Positions 49,472-63,477 of a stretch of DNA of 64,000 bases are shown in pieces. A program made the position numbers and the translations under genes. The stretch comes from JBLNDJ01 sp050261515 (GTDB lineage Bacteria; Acidobacteriota; Terriglobia; Bryobacterales; Bryobacteraceae). Under the pieces are notes generated by a model. The model did not search any database, was not told the origin of the DNA, and was given only the letters and a program-made list of their open reading frames with translations. The first letter of the stretch is position 1, and each line of letters starts with the position of its first letter. The DNA lies in NCBI GenBank assembly GCA_050261515.1, contig JBLNDJ010000056.1, positions 62,001-126,000 of the forward strand, written 5' to 3'.

Positions 49472-50362
49472 CTAAACCTCCCGCGCGGGCTCCTCGGTCA
49501 GCATCTCCAGAAAACGCTGCGCCGCGCGATGGAACTTCTTCCGCCGCCTGTGTATGATCCCCACCGGCCGCACCAGCGCCGCGCCGATCGGAATCGCCAC
49601 CAGCCGCCCGTCTTCGATCTCCGCCCGCATCGATCGCACCGGCAATATGCTGATCCCCGACCCCAGCGCCACAGCTTCTTTCACGGACTGGATGTTGTCG
49701 AACTGCATCGCCAGCTTCACCGCGACGCCATGTTCGCGGAAAAACCGGTCGATCTCCTGCCGGATCGGAAGCTCTTCATCGAACGCGACGAAGTCCTGCC
49801 CTTCCAACATCGCGGGGGCCAGCCGCCGCCGCTTTCCCAGCGGATGCGCAGGAGCGGCCGCCACCGCCATTCGCTCTTCCCGCCACGGCAGCACCTCGAT
49901 CTGCCGCGTCGCCTGCGGATAACTCACGCAGCCCAAATCCGCCCGGTCCGCCAGCACGCGCTCGTACACGTTGTCCGGCCGCAGGTACTCGACTTCGATC
50001 CGCGCGTGCGGGAAGCGCCGCGAGAACTCCTCCTTCAGCCGCCCCATCTCCGAGATTCCGACCGAGTAGATCGACGCCACCCGCACCGTCCCCTCGACTT
50101 CTGTCTTCAGACCCTCGAGCGCGACCGCGAATTCTTCCTGGCGCTGCAACACGTCGCGGCAGAGATCGCAGTATAGCCGCCCCGCCGGAGTGACCGTGAA
50201 CGGCCGCGTCGAACGGTCGAGCAGCGTGACCCCCAGGCGCGCCTCCAACTCCTGCACGTGCTGGCTCGCCGCCGACTGGCTTACGCCGTTAAGCGCCGCT
50301 CCCCGGCTGATGCTTTTCTCCAGAACGATGTCCCGAAACAGGCTTAAATGATCGAAGCTCAC
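49472..50362 (-). CDS. LysR-family regulator, GltC-like position
   Basis: A 296-residue LysR regulator: an N-terminal winged HTH (about 1-60, ISRGAALNGVSQSAASQHVQ) and a substrate-binding domain (about 90-290). It is encoded divergently from gltB. In Bacillus subtilis the LysR protein GltC sits in the same position and activates gltAB, so a role in glutamate synthase control is a good guess. A LysR box lies between the two genes at 50382-50396. The inducer is unknown; 2-oxoglutarate would be the GltC-like candidate. The ICMT gene follows 2 bases downstream. Confidence 0.88.
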   Translation of the reverse strand: MSFDHLSLFRDIVLEKSISRGAALNGVSQSAASQHVQELEARLGVTLLDRSTRPFTVTPAGRLYCDLCRDVLQRQEEFAVALEGLKTEVEGTVRVASIYSVGISEMGRLKEEFSRRFPHARIEVEYLRPDNVYERVLADRADLGCVSYPQATRQIEVLPWREERMAVAAAPAHPLGKRRRLAPAMLEGQDFVAFDEELPIRQEIDRFFREHGVAVKLAMQFDNIQSVKEAVALGSGISILPVRSMRAEIEDGRLVAIPIGAALVRPVGIIHRRRKKFHRAAQRFLEMLTEEPAREV

Positions 50363-50381
50363 TGGCGTCCCCAGAATAACA

Positions 50382-50396
50382 TAAGCACATCTTATT
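50382..50396. promoter_or_regulatory. LysR-type box between the regulator and gltB
   Basis: ATAAG-CACAT-CTTAT is a perfect dyad that fits the LysR T-N11-A rule (T50383, A50395). It is 19 bases downstream of the regulator's start codon on its strand and 23 bases upstream of the gltB -35 box, the standard place for an activator/autorepressor site. Confidence 0.65.
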
Positions 50397-50418
50397 TAGA
50401 ACCAAAATAATTTTCGAT

Positions 50419-50447
50419 TGACTAATATTGCGGTTTTCGCTATCCTA
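50419..50447 (+). promoter_or_regulatory. Sigma-70-type promoter of gltBD
   Basis: TTGACT (50419-50424) and TATCCT (50442-50447) are 17 bases apart in an AT-rich stretch. The 5' leader to ATG 50510 would be about 55 bases. GAACGAAAGGG is the only ribosome-binding-like sequence and is rather far from the start. Confidence 0.6.
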
Positions 50448-50509
50448 AACGAAATTCCGCCGCGGGCGGCATCCGTTCCAAAACGAACGAAAGGGCAATC
50501 GAAATCGCA

Positions 50510-56486
<5,977 letters not shown>

Positions 56487-56497
56487 CAGACTGAACC

Positions 56498-57217
56498 TTG
56501 GCCCCTTACCAGTGGATTCTCGGCGCCGCGTGCGCCTTTATCGCCGGCGTCGCGAAGACCGGCGTTCCCGGGCTCGGCATCGTCATCGTGCCCCTCATGG
56601 TCCTGGCCGCGGGCGATGCACGGCAGGGCGCGGGCTGGCTGCTGCCGCTGCTGTGCACGGCCGACATCTTCGCGGTCGTCGTGTGGCGGCGTCACGCCGC
56701 GGCGAAGAAACTGTTCGCGCTCGCTCCATGGGTGCTGGCCGGAGTGGCGGCGGGTGCGGTCGCGCTTTCGTGGAGCGAGCACACGCTGCGGATCATGGCC
56801 GGAACCATCGTCACCCTGATGCTGGCGGCCTACCTGCTCAGGCGCCACGCGCCGGGCGTGTTCCGCGCCGCGGGGCCGGCGGCGCCCTACGGGATCGCCG
56901 CGGGGTTCGCCACTACGGTCGCCAACGCCGCGGGCCCGGTCATGAATCTCTACCTGCTGAGCAAAAAGCTCAAGAAGGAAGAGTTCATCGCGACCGGCGC
57001 GTGGTTCTTCTTCCTGATCAATCTGACGAAGGTGCCGGTCTACACCTGGCACGGCCTCATCACGCCGCGGTCGCTGGCATTCGACGCGATGCTCGCGCCG
57101 GCGGTGGTGCTCGGCGCGGCGACCGGCCGGTGGCTCGTCAGCCGCATGTCCGAGCGCGTCTTCGAGTTCCTGGTGGTGTCGCTGACGGCGGTCTCGACGG
57201 TGCTGCTGTTCGTGTAG
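56498..57217 (+). CDS. TauE/SafE-family permease
   Basis: A 239-residue membrane protein of the sulfite exporter TauE/SafE (DUF81) family, about seven to eight hydrophobic segments in two repeats, starting FIAGVAKTGVPGLGIVIVPLMV, with the second repeat at AAGFATTVANAAGPVMNLYLL. Family members move sulfite, sulfoacetate or other small anions. The start is TTG. It is 11 bases after gltD and may be on the same transcript, but the link to glutamate synthesis is unclear. Confidence 0.85.
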   Translation: MAPYQWILGAACAFIAGVAKTGVPGLGIVIVPLMVLAAGDARQGAGWLLPLLCTADIFAVVVWRRHAAAKKLFALAPWVLAGVAAGAVALSWSEHTLRIMAGTIVTLMLAAYLLRRHAPGVFRAAGPAAPYGIAAGFATTVANAAGPVMNLYLLSKKLKKEEFIATGAWFFFLINLTKVPVYTWHGLITPRSLAFDAMLAPAVVLGAATGRWLVSRMSERVFEFLVVSLTAVSTVLLFV

Positions 57218-57243
57218 CGCCTACCGGAATTCGAGGAGTCTGG

Positions 57244-57633
57244 TCACGAGTTGAAAAGATCCTGTGTGCGGACGTTCAGCAGCACCCACAGGCCGTAGAT
57301 GCCGAGTGCGGTGCCGAACGGAACGCCGGGCAGGCTGATCGCCGCGAGCACGATGCCGAGGATGCGCGCCCACGGGCGGTAATGAAGCAGGCCGATGCCC
57401 GCGATGATGCCGGGCACGGAGGTTGCCGCCAGCACCACAAACAGCACGGCGCCAACGATGCGAAGGATGGGGGCGACCGCTTGGGGCGGAACTTCGCCCG
57501 TATCGACGTGGATGCCTGAGGCGACCAGGCCGGCGATGCCGCCCAACAGGCCGAGCAGAAGGAGCCCGGCCAGCACTCCGAGTACGCCCAGCACGATGCT
57601 CAGGACTGCCAGGATACGGACGTGTTTTTCCAT
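57244..57633 (-). CDS. Small integral membrane protein of unknown function
   Basis: A 129-residue protein with about four hydrophobic segments (ILAVLSIVLGVLGVLAGLLLLGLLG first, then ILRIVGAVLFVVLAATSVPGIIAGIGLL). The Gly-rich helices resemble small DUF-type membrane proteins; I do not recognise the family. GGAGAGGAG precedes ATG 57633. The first 34 bases overlap the end of the dehydrogenase gene, so it is the last gene of the minus-strand operon. Confidence 0.65.
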   Translation of the reverse strand: MEKHVRILAVLSIVLGVLGVLAGLLLLGLLGGIAGLVASGIHVDTGEVPPQAVAPILRIVGAVLFVVLAATSVPGIIAGIGLLHYRPWARILGIVLAAISLPGVPFGTALGIYGLWVLLNVRTQDLFNS

Positions 57634-58745
57634 TGCCGCTCCTCTCCGGATGGCCCGCCGGCGAGAGCGCGCGCGACGGCTTCGGCCATCTGGCGCGTGG
57701 TGGCCGCGCCTCCCATATCGTAGGTTCGCACTTCGCCGCGCGCGACCACGTCGGCCACCGCCTGCTCGATGCGCGCCGCCTTGCCGCCTTCGCCGAGCCA
57801 CTCGAGCATCATTTCGGCAGCCATGATCGCGGCGAGCGGATTCACCTTGTTCTTGCCCGCGTACTTTGGGGCCGAGCCGTGCGTGGGCTCGAAGACGGCG
57901 TATTCGTCGCCGATGTTGCCGCTGTAGCCGAAGCCCATGCCTCCCACCAGTTGCGCGCAGAGGTCCGAGAGGATGTCGCCGAACAGGTTCGTGGTGACGA
58001 TGACATCGTAGTTCCGCGGATTTTTCAGCAGCCACATGCACATCGCGTCCACGTTGGCGGTTTCGAACTCGATGCGGGGATACTCGGCCGCGACTTCTTT
58101 CGCCGCTTCGAGAAACACGCCGCAGGTTTCGCGCAGCACGTTGGCTTTGTGGACCGCGGTGACCTTGCGGCGGCCGTGCTTCACAGCGTATTCGAAGGCC
58201 GCGCGGACGATGCGGCGCGAGCCGTCGCGCGTCACGCTGCGGAGCGAGAGGGCGGCGGCGTTCGGGATGCGCTCCATGCCGCGCTCGTGGCGGAGGCTTT
58301 CGGGCACGCAGGGAAACTCGACGCCGATGTACATGCCCTCGGTGTTTTCGCGGAAGACGACGAGGTCGATGCCTTCGCGGTAGTTGAGCGGATTGCGCGG
58401 GAAGGCGATGCAGGGGCGCAGGCAGACGTAGAGGTCGAGCAACTGGCGCATGCGAACGATGGGACTGCGGTAAACGAGGCCCTTGCCTTGCAGCTCCGGG
58501 GCGAGCTCCCGCTGCGCTTCGGGTCCGGGCTTCGAGGTGATGGCTCCGAAGAAGGCGCAATGGGTCGAGCGCAGCAGATGGATGGTGCGTTCGGGGAGGG
58601 CGTCGCCTTCTTTACACCAGAAATCCCACCCGATGTCGCCGGGGATGTATTCGGCTTCGAAGTTCGCGGCGTCGAGCACGAGGCGGGCGGCTTCTGAGAC
58701 TTCGACGCCGATGCCGTCTCCGGGCAGCCAGGCTATTCGGTGCAT
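57600..58745 (-). CDS. Isocitrate/isopropylmalate dehydrogenase-family enzyme
   Basis: A 381-residue beta-decarboxylating dehydrogenase. Visible: IAWLPGDGIGVEVSEAA, the substrate-binding RMRQLLDLYVCLRPC, FRENTEGMYIG, the catalytic Lys and Asp region VHKANVLRETCG and TTNLFGDILSDL, and the NAD-binding GSAPKYAGKNKVNPLA. The loop sequence before LYVCLRP differs from plain LeuB and is nearer NAD-isocitrate or homoisocitrate/tartrate types, so the substrate is open. It overlaps the LeuD-like gene by 13 bases and lies in an operon with LeuC/LeuD-like and isocitrate-lyase-family enzymes. Confidence 0.85.
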   Translation of the reverse strand: MHRIAWLPGDGIGVEVSEAARLVLDAANFEAEYIPGDIGWDFWCKEGDALPERTIHLLRSTHCAFFGAITSKPGPEAQRELAPELQGKGLVYRSPIVRMRQLLDLYVCLRPCIAFPRNPLNYREGIDLVVFRENTEGMYIGVEFPCVPESLRHERGMERIPNAAALSLRSVTRDGSRRIVRAAFEYAVKHGRRKVTAVHKANVLRETCGVFLEAAKEVAAEYPRIEFETANVDAMCMWLLKNPRNYDVIVTTNLFGDILSDLCAQLVGGMGFGYSGNIGDEYAVFEPTHGSAPKYAGKNKVNPLAAIMAAEMMLEWLGEGGKAARIEQAVADVVARGEVRTYDMGGAATTRQMAEAVARALAGGPSGEERQWKNTSVSWQS

Positions 58746-59230
58746 AGGCGTTTCAGATACGGAATGAGGCCGCCGGCTTCGAGCAACTCCGCCGCGCGCG
58801 GGTCGAGGGGCGCGGCCTGGAAGGTTTCCAGCGTGTCGAGGTTCAGGATGCGGCCTGAGGCGATGTCGAGCAGCAGGTCGTCGCCGGGCTGCAAGTGCTC
58901 AACGGCTCCGGGACAGACCACCGCGGGCAGGCCGAGGTTGATCGAGTTCCTGAAGAAGATGCGGGCGAAGGAGACGGCGATCACCGCCTTTGCTCCGGCG
59001 TATTTCAGTGCCGCAGTGGCCTGCTCGCGGCTCGAGCCGCAGCCGAAGTTCTTTCCGGCGACGATGAAGCCGCCGGGCTGGAGCTTCGCGCGGATGTCGG
59101 GGTAGGCGAGCTCGAACAGGTGCTCGGGCGTTTTCTCGCGGTCCGTGATGTTGAGGTAGCGGCCCGGATAGATGATGTCCGTGTCGATGTTGTCGCCGAG
59201 CTTCGCTGTGACGATGCCGCGCAGGGTCAT
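58733..59230 (-). CDS. Aconitase-family small subunit (LeuD/DmdB-like)
   Basis: A 165-residue swivel-domain subunit. TAKLGDNIDTDIIYPGRYL and AGKNFGCGSSREQATAALKYAGA with the FARIFFRNSINLGLP block are the family core. It pairs with the LeuC-like large subunit encoded just upstream (4-base overlap). At this length it fits the bacterial LeuD/homoaconitase small-subunit group. The ATG at 59230 is chosen since the frame further upstream is inside the large-subunit gene. Confidence 0.88.
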   Translation of the reverse strand: MTLRGIVTAKLGDNIDTDIIYPGRYLNITDREKTPEHLFELAYPDIRAKLQPGGFIVAGKNFGCGSSREQATAALKYAGAKAVIAVSFARIFFRNSINLGLPAVVCPGAVEHLQPGDDLLLDIASGRILNLDTLETFQAAPLDPRAAELLEAGGLIPYLKRLCTE

Positions 59231-60510
59231 GCCGCCACTCCCTTGATCACTTCGCCCGGATGAACGATGGCTCCGGCGACGGCCGAGGCCGCGACGACGG
59301 CGGGCGAGGCGAGATATACGCGCGAATCCTTGCTTCCCATGCGGCCGAGGAAGTTGCGATTCGTGCTCGAGATGCAGACTTCGCCCGCGGCGAGGATGCC
59401 CTGATGCACGCCGACGCACGGGCCGCAGCCGGGCGGGTTCACGATGGCGCCCGCCTGGACCAGCACCTGTATGTAGCCGAGGCGGATCGCTTCGAGGTAG
59501 ATTTCCTGCGACGCGGGGATCACGATGAGGCGCGTGCGCGGGTGCACGCGCTGGCCATCGAGGATCTGGGCCGCGGCTTCGAAGTCTTCGAGGCGCCCGT
59601 TGGTGCAGCTTCCGAGCACGGCCTGGTTGACCATGAGGCCGCTTACTTCAGATAGCGGACGGACGTGGTCCACCGCGTGCGGGCAGGCGACCTGCGGCTC
59701 GCGGATGGCGTCGGTCGCATCGATCTTGACGACGCGTTCATACCGGGCGCCGGGGTCGGGCGCGTAACGCGGCGACATGGGGAGCACGCGCGAGGCGCGG
59801 CGCGCGACATAGCGCAGCAGCTTTTCGTCCACGGGAGTAAAGGCCGCCTTGGCTCCCATTTCCATGGCGAGATTGGCGAGCACCATGCGGCCCGCGATGC
59901 TGAGGTCGCGGATCACGGGGCCGTCGAACTCGACGGCGCGGTAATCGGCGCCGTCCGCGCCGAGCCGGCCGATGATGTAGAGGATCAGGTCCTTCGCGGA
60001 GATCCAGCGGCGCAGCTCGCCTTCGACTTCGATCCGGATGGTGGAGGGAACCTTGAACCAGAGCTTGCCTTCGGTCCAGACTCCGGCCATTTCGGTGGCG
60101 CCGATGCCGGCGGCGAAGGCGCCGAAGGCGCCGTGCGTTGTGGTGTGGGAGTCGGTGCCGACGACGACCATGCCCGGGAGCACGTGGCCGTTTTCGGCGA
60201 GCACCTGGTGGCAGATTCCGCCGCGGCCGATGTCGTAGAACGCCAGGATTCCCTGCTGGCGGACGAAGTCGCGGATGGCTTTGTGGGTGGCGGCGGTCTT
60301 CTCCGATTCGGCGGGGACGCGGTGATCGAGGATGATGACGATCTTGCCCGGATCCCAGACGTTGCGCACGCCGATTTCCTGAAAACTCTTGCGGACCAGA
60401 TCGGCGTTCTCGTGCGAGAGAGCCAGATCGACCGAGGCGACGACGATTTCGTCGGGCGAGACGGATTCGCGTCCGGAAGCGCGGGCCAGGATCTTCTCGG
60501 CGAGCGTCAT
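59227..60510 (-). CDS. Aconitase-family large subunit (LeuC/DmdA-like)
   Basis: A 427-residue 4Fe-4S hydro-lyase subunit. Cluster ligand cysteines are in LGSCTNGR and PPGCGPCVGVHQG. Other core motifs are TDSHTTTHGAFGAFAAGIGATE and FLGRMGSKDSRVYLASP. This is the shorter LeuC2/homoaconitase type of about 420 residues. Paired with the LeuD-like subunit it dehydrates/rehydrates a malate-type acid. The context (isocitrate-lyase-family enzyme immediately upstream) recalls the 2,3-dimethylmalate hydratase/lyase pair of nicotinate fermenters, so leucine synthesis is not the only candidate. Overlaps its neighbours by 4 bases on both sides. Confidence 0.88.
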   Translation of the reverse strand: MTLAEKILARASGRESVSPDEIVVASVDLALSHENADLVRKSFQEIGVRNVWDPGKIVIILDHRVPAESEKTAATHKAIRDFVRQQGILAFYDIGRGGICHQVLAENGHVLPGMVVVGTDSHTTTHGAFGAFAAGIGATEMAGVWTEGKLWFKVPSTIRIEVEGELRRWISAKDLILYIIGRLGADGADYRAVEFDGPVIRDLSIAGRMVLANLAMEMGAKAAFTPVDEKLLRYVARRASRVLPMSPRYAPDPGARYERVVKIDATDAIREPQVACPHAVDHVRPLSEVSGLMVNQAVLGSCTNGRLEDFEAAAQILDGQRVHPRTRLIVIPASQEIYLEAIRLGYIQVLVQAGAIVNPPGCGPCVGVHQGILAAGEVCISSTNRNFLGRMGSKDSRVYLASPAVVAASAVAGAIVHPGEVIKGVAA

Positions 60511-61433
60511 GCGTTCACCGCGTATTTCTCCTCCAGCGTGGCGCGGGGAAGAAACTCGTCCTCCAATTTCCGGTATTCGGGCAGGCCGACGAAGCTGGTG
60601 TATTCGGTGAAGCTCGACATCCAGTCGGCCTGGCCTTCGAGCAGGCCGGTGGGGGAGGCGTGGAGCGCTTCGAAGAACCTCTTCAGCGCGCGGTGCATGA
60701 CGAGGATGGAGGCGATGGGGACGCTGACGCGCGCGACGCCGAGGCGGGCGAGCTCGGGAATGGGGACAAGCTCGGTTTTGACGCCGGTGACGCCGTCCAT
60801 CACGTTCACGGAGACGAGGCCGTGGGTTTCCCAGACGGCGCGCTCGATGTCGTCGCGGGTGCGAATGCCGTCGATGAAGGCCATGTCGGCGCCGGCGTCG
60901 ATGTAAACATTGGCGCGGCGGATGGCCTCGGCGAGCCCGTAGACGGCGCACGCATCGGTGCGGGCGTTGATGACGAGGTCCGCGCCGAGGCGTTCGCGCA
61001 CCCGCGCCATGGCCCGGACCTTGCCCGCCATTTCCTCGGCGCTGATGACCTGCTTGCCTTCGAGGTGGCCGCAGCGCTTGGGGAAGAGCTGGTCTTCCAT
61101 ATTGACGCCGGCGACGCCCATGGCTATGAGGCGCTCGGTGACTTCGATGACGTTGAGGGCATTGCCGCCGCCGGTGTCGATGTCGGCCATGACGGGAATG
61201 CGAACGGCTCGGACGATGTCCCAGGTGCGGTCGAGGATGTCCTTCATCTGGACCGCACCGACGTCGGGCTTGCCGAGCAGGCTGCCGGCGAGGCCGAATC
61301 CGCTGACCTGAATGGCTTCAAAGCCGGCGGCTTCGATGAGCTTGGCGCTGAGAGCGTCGTGACAGCCAGGCACGACCAGCGCCTTACGTCGCTCGAGTTT
61401 TTCCTTCAGGATTTTCGCTGCGTTGTTACCCAT
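60507..61433 (-). CDS. Isocitrate lyase/PEP mutase-family enzyme
   Basis: A 308-residue (beta/alpha)8 enzyme of the ICL/PEP-mutase superfamily, subgroup of 2-methylisocitrate and 2,3-dimethylmalate lyases. Metal-binding and active-site stretches: MADIDTGGGNALNVIEVTE (Asp pair for Mg), VNMEDQLFPKRCGHLEGK with the catalytic Cys region KRCGH, and INARTDACAV. It cleaves a C-C bond of a malate or isocitrate derivative to give pyruvate or glyoxylate plus a second acid. The start is ATG 61433 with GGGGAA upstream. It is the first gene of the five-gene minus-strand operon. Confidence 0.88.
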   Translation of the reverse strand: MGNNAAKILKEKLERRKALVVPGCHDALSAKLIEAAGFEAIQVSGFGLAGSLLGKPDVGAVQMKDILDRTWDIVRAVRIPVMADIDTGGGNALNVIEVTERLIAMGVAGVNMEDQLFPKRCGHLEGKQVISAEEMAGKVRAMARVRERLGADLVINARTDACAVYGLAEAIRRANVYIDAGADMAFIDGIRTRDDIERAVWETHGLVSVNVMDGVTGVKTELVPIPELARLGVARVSVPIASILVMHRALKRFFEALHASPTGLLEGQADWMSSFTEYTSFVGLPEYRKLEDEFLPRATLEEKYAVNA

Positions 61434-61533
61434 GGACACAATTCCCCGGCCCTCTATCCTAGTACACAAACGCGTCCGAAGAAATGATGCCGGGAGTGCC
61501 GGATTTCTGTCGTGCGGAAGCAGGCGTGACTCG

Positions 61534-63477
61534 TCAGGGGTCGGGCAGCAGCTTGCGCAGGGAGCCCGGGATTTGCGAGCCATTGCCGTCGGGCGAAGGC
61601 GCAGAGGCGGCCTCTTCTTCGGTTGCGGGCTCGGCGGACGGGCCTTCTCCGGGGGCCAGGAAGAGGTTTTCTTCAATGCCGTGCTGGCGGGTGTAGAGGT
61701 CCCAGTAGCGGCCGCGGAGGCCGAGGAGGGAGGCGTGGGTTCCTCTTTCGATGATGCGGCCGGCTTCGACCACCAGAATTTGGTCCGCGCGGCGGATGGT
61801 CGAGAGGCGGTGCGCGATCACGAATGTCGTGCGGCCTTGCATCAGGTAGGCGAGACCGCGCTGGATGGCGGCTTCCGATTCCGAGTCGAGGCTCGAGGTG
61901 GCTTCGTCGAGGATCAGGATGCGCGGGTCGGCCAGGATGGCTCGCGCGATCGAGACGCGCTGCCGCTGGCCTCCGGAGAGCTTCACGCCTCGCTCGCCCA
62001 CCACGGTGTCGTACTTGTCTTCGAAGGCCTCGGCGAATTCGTCCACTCGCGCGATGCGGCAGGCTTCGAGGATTTCCTCTTCGGTTGCGTCCGGGCGGCC
62101 GAAGGCGACGTTCTCGCGGATGGTGCCGTCGAACAGGAAGCTTTCCTGGAGCACGACGCCGAGCTGGCTGCGGTAAGAGGCGAGGCGCACGGTGGCGAGT
62201 TCCGCGCCGTCCACGAGGATGCGGCCGGAGGCGGGTTTGTAGAATGCCGCGAGCAGGCCGATGATGGTGGACTTGCCCGAGCCGGAGGACCCGACCAAGG
62301 CCGTGACAGTGCCGGGCTGCGCCTCAAAGGAGATCTCGTGCAGCACGGGCTTTCCCTCTTCGTACGCGAAAGTGACGTCTTCGAAGATCACTTCTCCGCG
62401 TAGAGGTCCGAGCGCGACGGTGCGGTCCGGGTCTTCGTCTTCGGGGCGCTCGGCGAGGACTTCGCGCGTGCGGTCGAGGCCGGCTATGGCTTCGGTGAGC
62501 TGCGTGCCGATTCCGACTACCTGAAAGACGGGGGCAACCAGGAAGGCGAGGAACGCGGTGAAGGTGACGAAGCCGCCGAGCGTGATGGAGTTGGCGAGCG
62601 TCTGGCGCGCGCCGACGTACATGATGAGCCCGCCCACCAGGCCGAGAACGACAGTGGCTGCTAGGCTCAGCAGCGAGGTCGCCGTGAGCGAGCGCAGCAC
62701 GTTGGCGAGAAGGCGCGCAACTCCGCCCGAGAAGACCTCGGCCTCGCGCGCTTCGGCGTGGTAGCCCTTGACGACGCGCACGCCGCCGAGCGATTCAGTG
62801 AGACGTCCGGTGACCTCGGCGTTGATGCGGCCGCGCTCGCGGAAGATGGGGCGCACGGTGCGGAAGGCGCGGCGCAGCACGATCGCGAAGCCGGCGAGAA
62901 GAACAAGCGCGATGCCGGTGAGCAGCGGGCTGATGCGCACGAGCACAACGAGCGCGATTGCGGCGGTGAACAGGCCTCCGACGAACTCGATCAGGCCGGT
63001 GCCGATCAGGTTCCGCATGCCTTCGACGTCGGTCATGATGCGCGAGACGAGCACGCCGGTCTTGTTCGAGTCGTAGTAGGCGACCGGGAGGCGGCCGACG
63101 TGCGCCTGCACCTTGCGCCGCAGCTCGGCGATGAGGCGCTGCGCGGCCTTCGAAAGCACCTGCGTGAGAGCGAACGAGGTGGCGCCCTGGATGAGCGTGG
63201 CCCCGAGCACCGCCGCCACGAGCCGGACGAGCAGGCCGGCGTGGCGCTTCCCGATGACGTCATCGATGAGGAACTTGGTCGAGGCGGGGAGGACAAGCCC
63301 GGCGGCGCGATTGATCAGGATGAGGACCAGGCCGAGTGCGAGCACCCAGCGCCGGGGCCTTACAAGCTCCCAGACGTGCGGGAGCAGAGCCCACGCGGAC
63401 TCCGTCTTGGGTCGCTGCTCCCCGCGCGCGCCGCGCGGCGAACGTTCAGCGCGAAGACGCGGTGGCCCCAGCCGCAA
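61534..63477 (-). CDS. ABC exporter (MsbA/lipid-type), fused domains
   Basis: A 647-residue half-transporter. The membrane domain (about 40-340) opens after an N-terminal basic region; the NBD has Walker A GSSGSGKST, signature LSGGQRQRVSIA, Walker B ILILDEATSSLD and switch His in VIAHRLS. The coupling region VVLQESFLFDGTIRENV is typical of type IV exporters of lipids, drugs or peptides. A C-terminal acidic, low-complexity tail (about 610-647, EPATEEEAASAPSP) is extra. The start overlaps the isomerase gene by 32 bases, so the frame likely begins further in than shown. Substrate unknown. Confidence 0.87.
   Translation of the reverse strand: MRLGPPRLRAERSPRGARGEQRPKTESAWALLPHVWELVRPRRWVLALGLVLILINRAAGLVLPASTKFLIDDVIGKRHAGLLVRLVAAVLGATLIQGATSFALTQVLSKAAQRLIAELRRKVQAHVGRLPVAYYDSNKTGVLVSRIMTDVEGMRNLIGTGLIEFVGGLFTAAIALVVLVRISPLLTGIALVLLAGFAIVLRRAFRTVRPIFRERGRINAEVTGRLTESLGGVRVVKGYHAEAREAEVFSGGVARLLANVLRSLTATSLLSLAATVVLGLVGGLIMYVGARQTLANSITLGGFVTFTAFLAFLVAPVFQVVGIGTQLTEAIAGLDRTREVLAERPEDEDPDRTVALGPLRGEVIFEDVTFAYEEGKPVLHEISFEAQPGTVTALVGSSGSGKSTIIGLLAAFYKPASGRILVDGAELATVRLASYRSQLGVVLQESFLFDGTIRENVAFGRPDATEEEILEACRIARVDEFAEAFEDKYDTVVGERGVKLSGGQRQRVSIARAILADPRILILDEATSSLDSESEAAIQRGLAYLMQGRTTFVIAHRLSTIRRADQILVVEAGRIIERGTHASLLGLRGRYWDLYTRQHGIEENLFLAPGEGPSAEPATEEEAASAPSPDGNGSQIPGSLRKLLPDP

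Noticed and set aside
57634..58560. Open minus frame joining the small membrane protein upstream into the dehydrogenase gene, which would make a 438-residue protein.
   Set aside because: The extra part is an Arg/Pro-rich shadow of the dehydrogenase; a strong ribosome-binding site (GGAGAGGAG) precedes ATG 57633.
59665..60906. 413-codon plus-strand frame over the LeuC-like and lyase genes.
   Set aside because: Antisense shadow; the minus strand has complete family motifs, 4-base overlaps and good starts.
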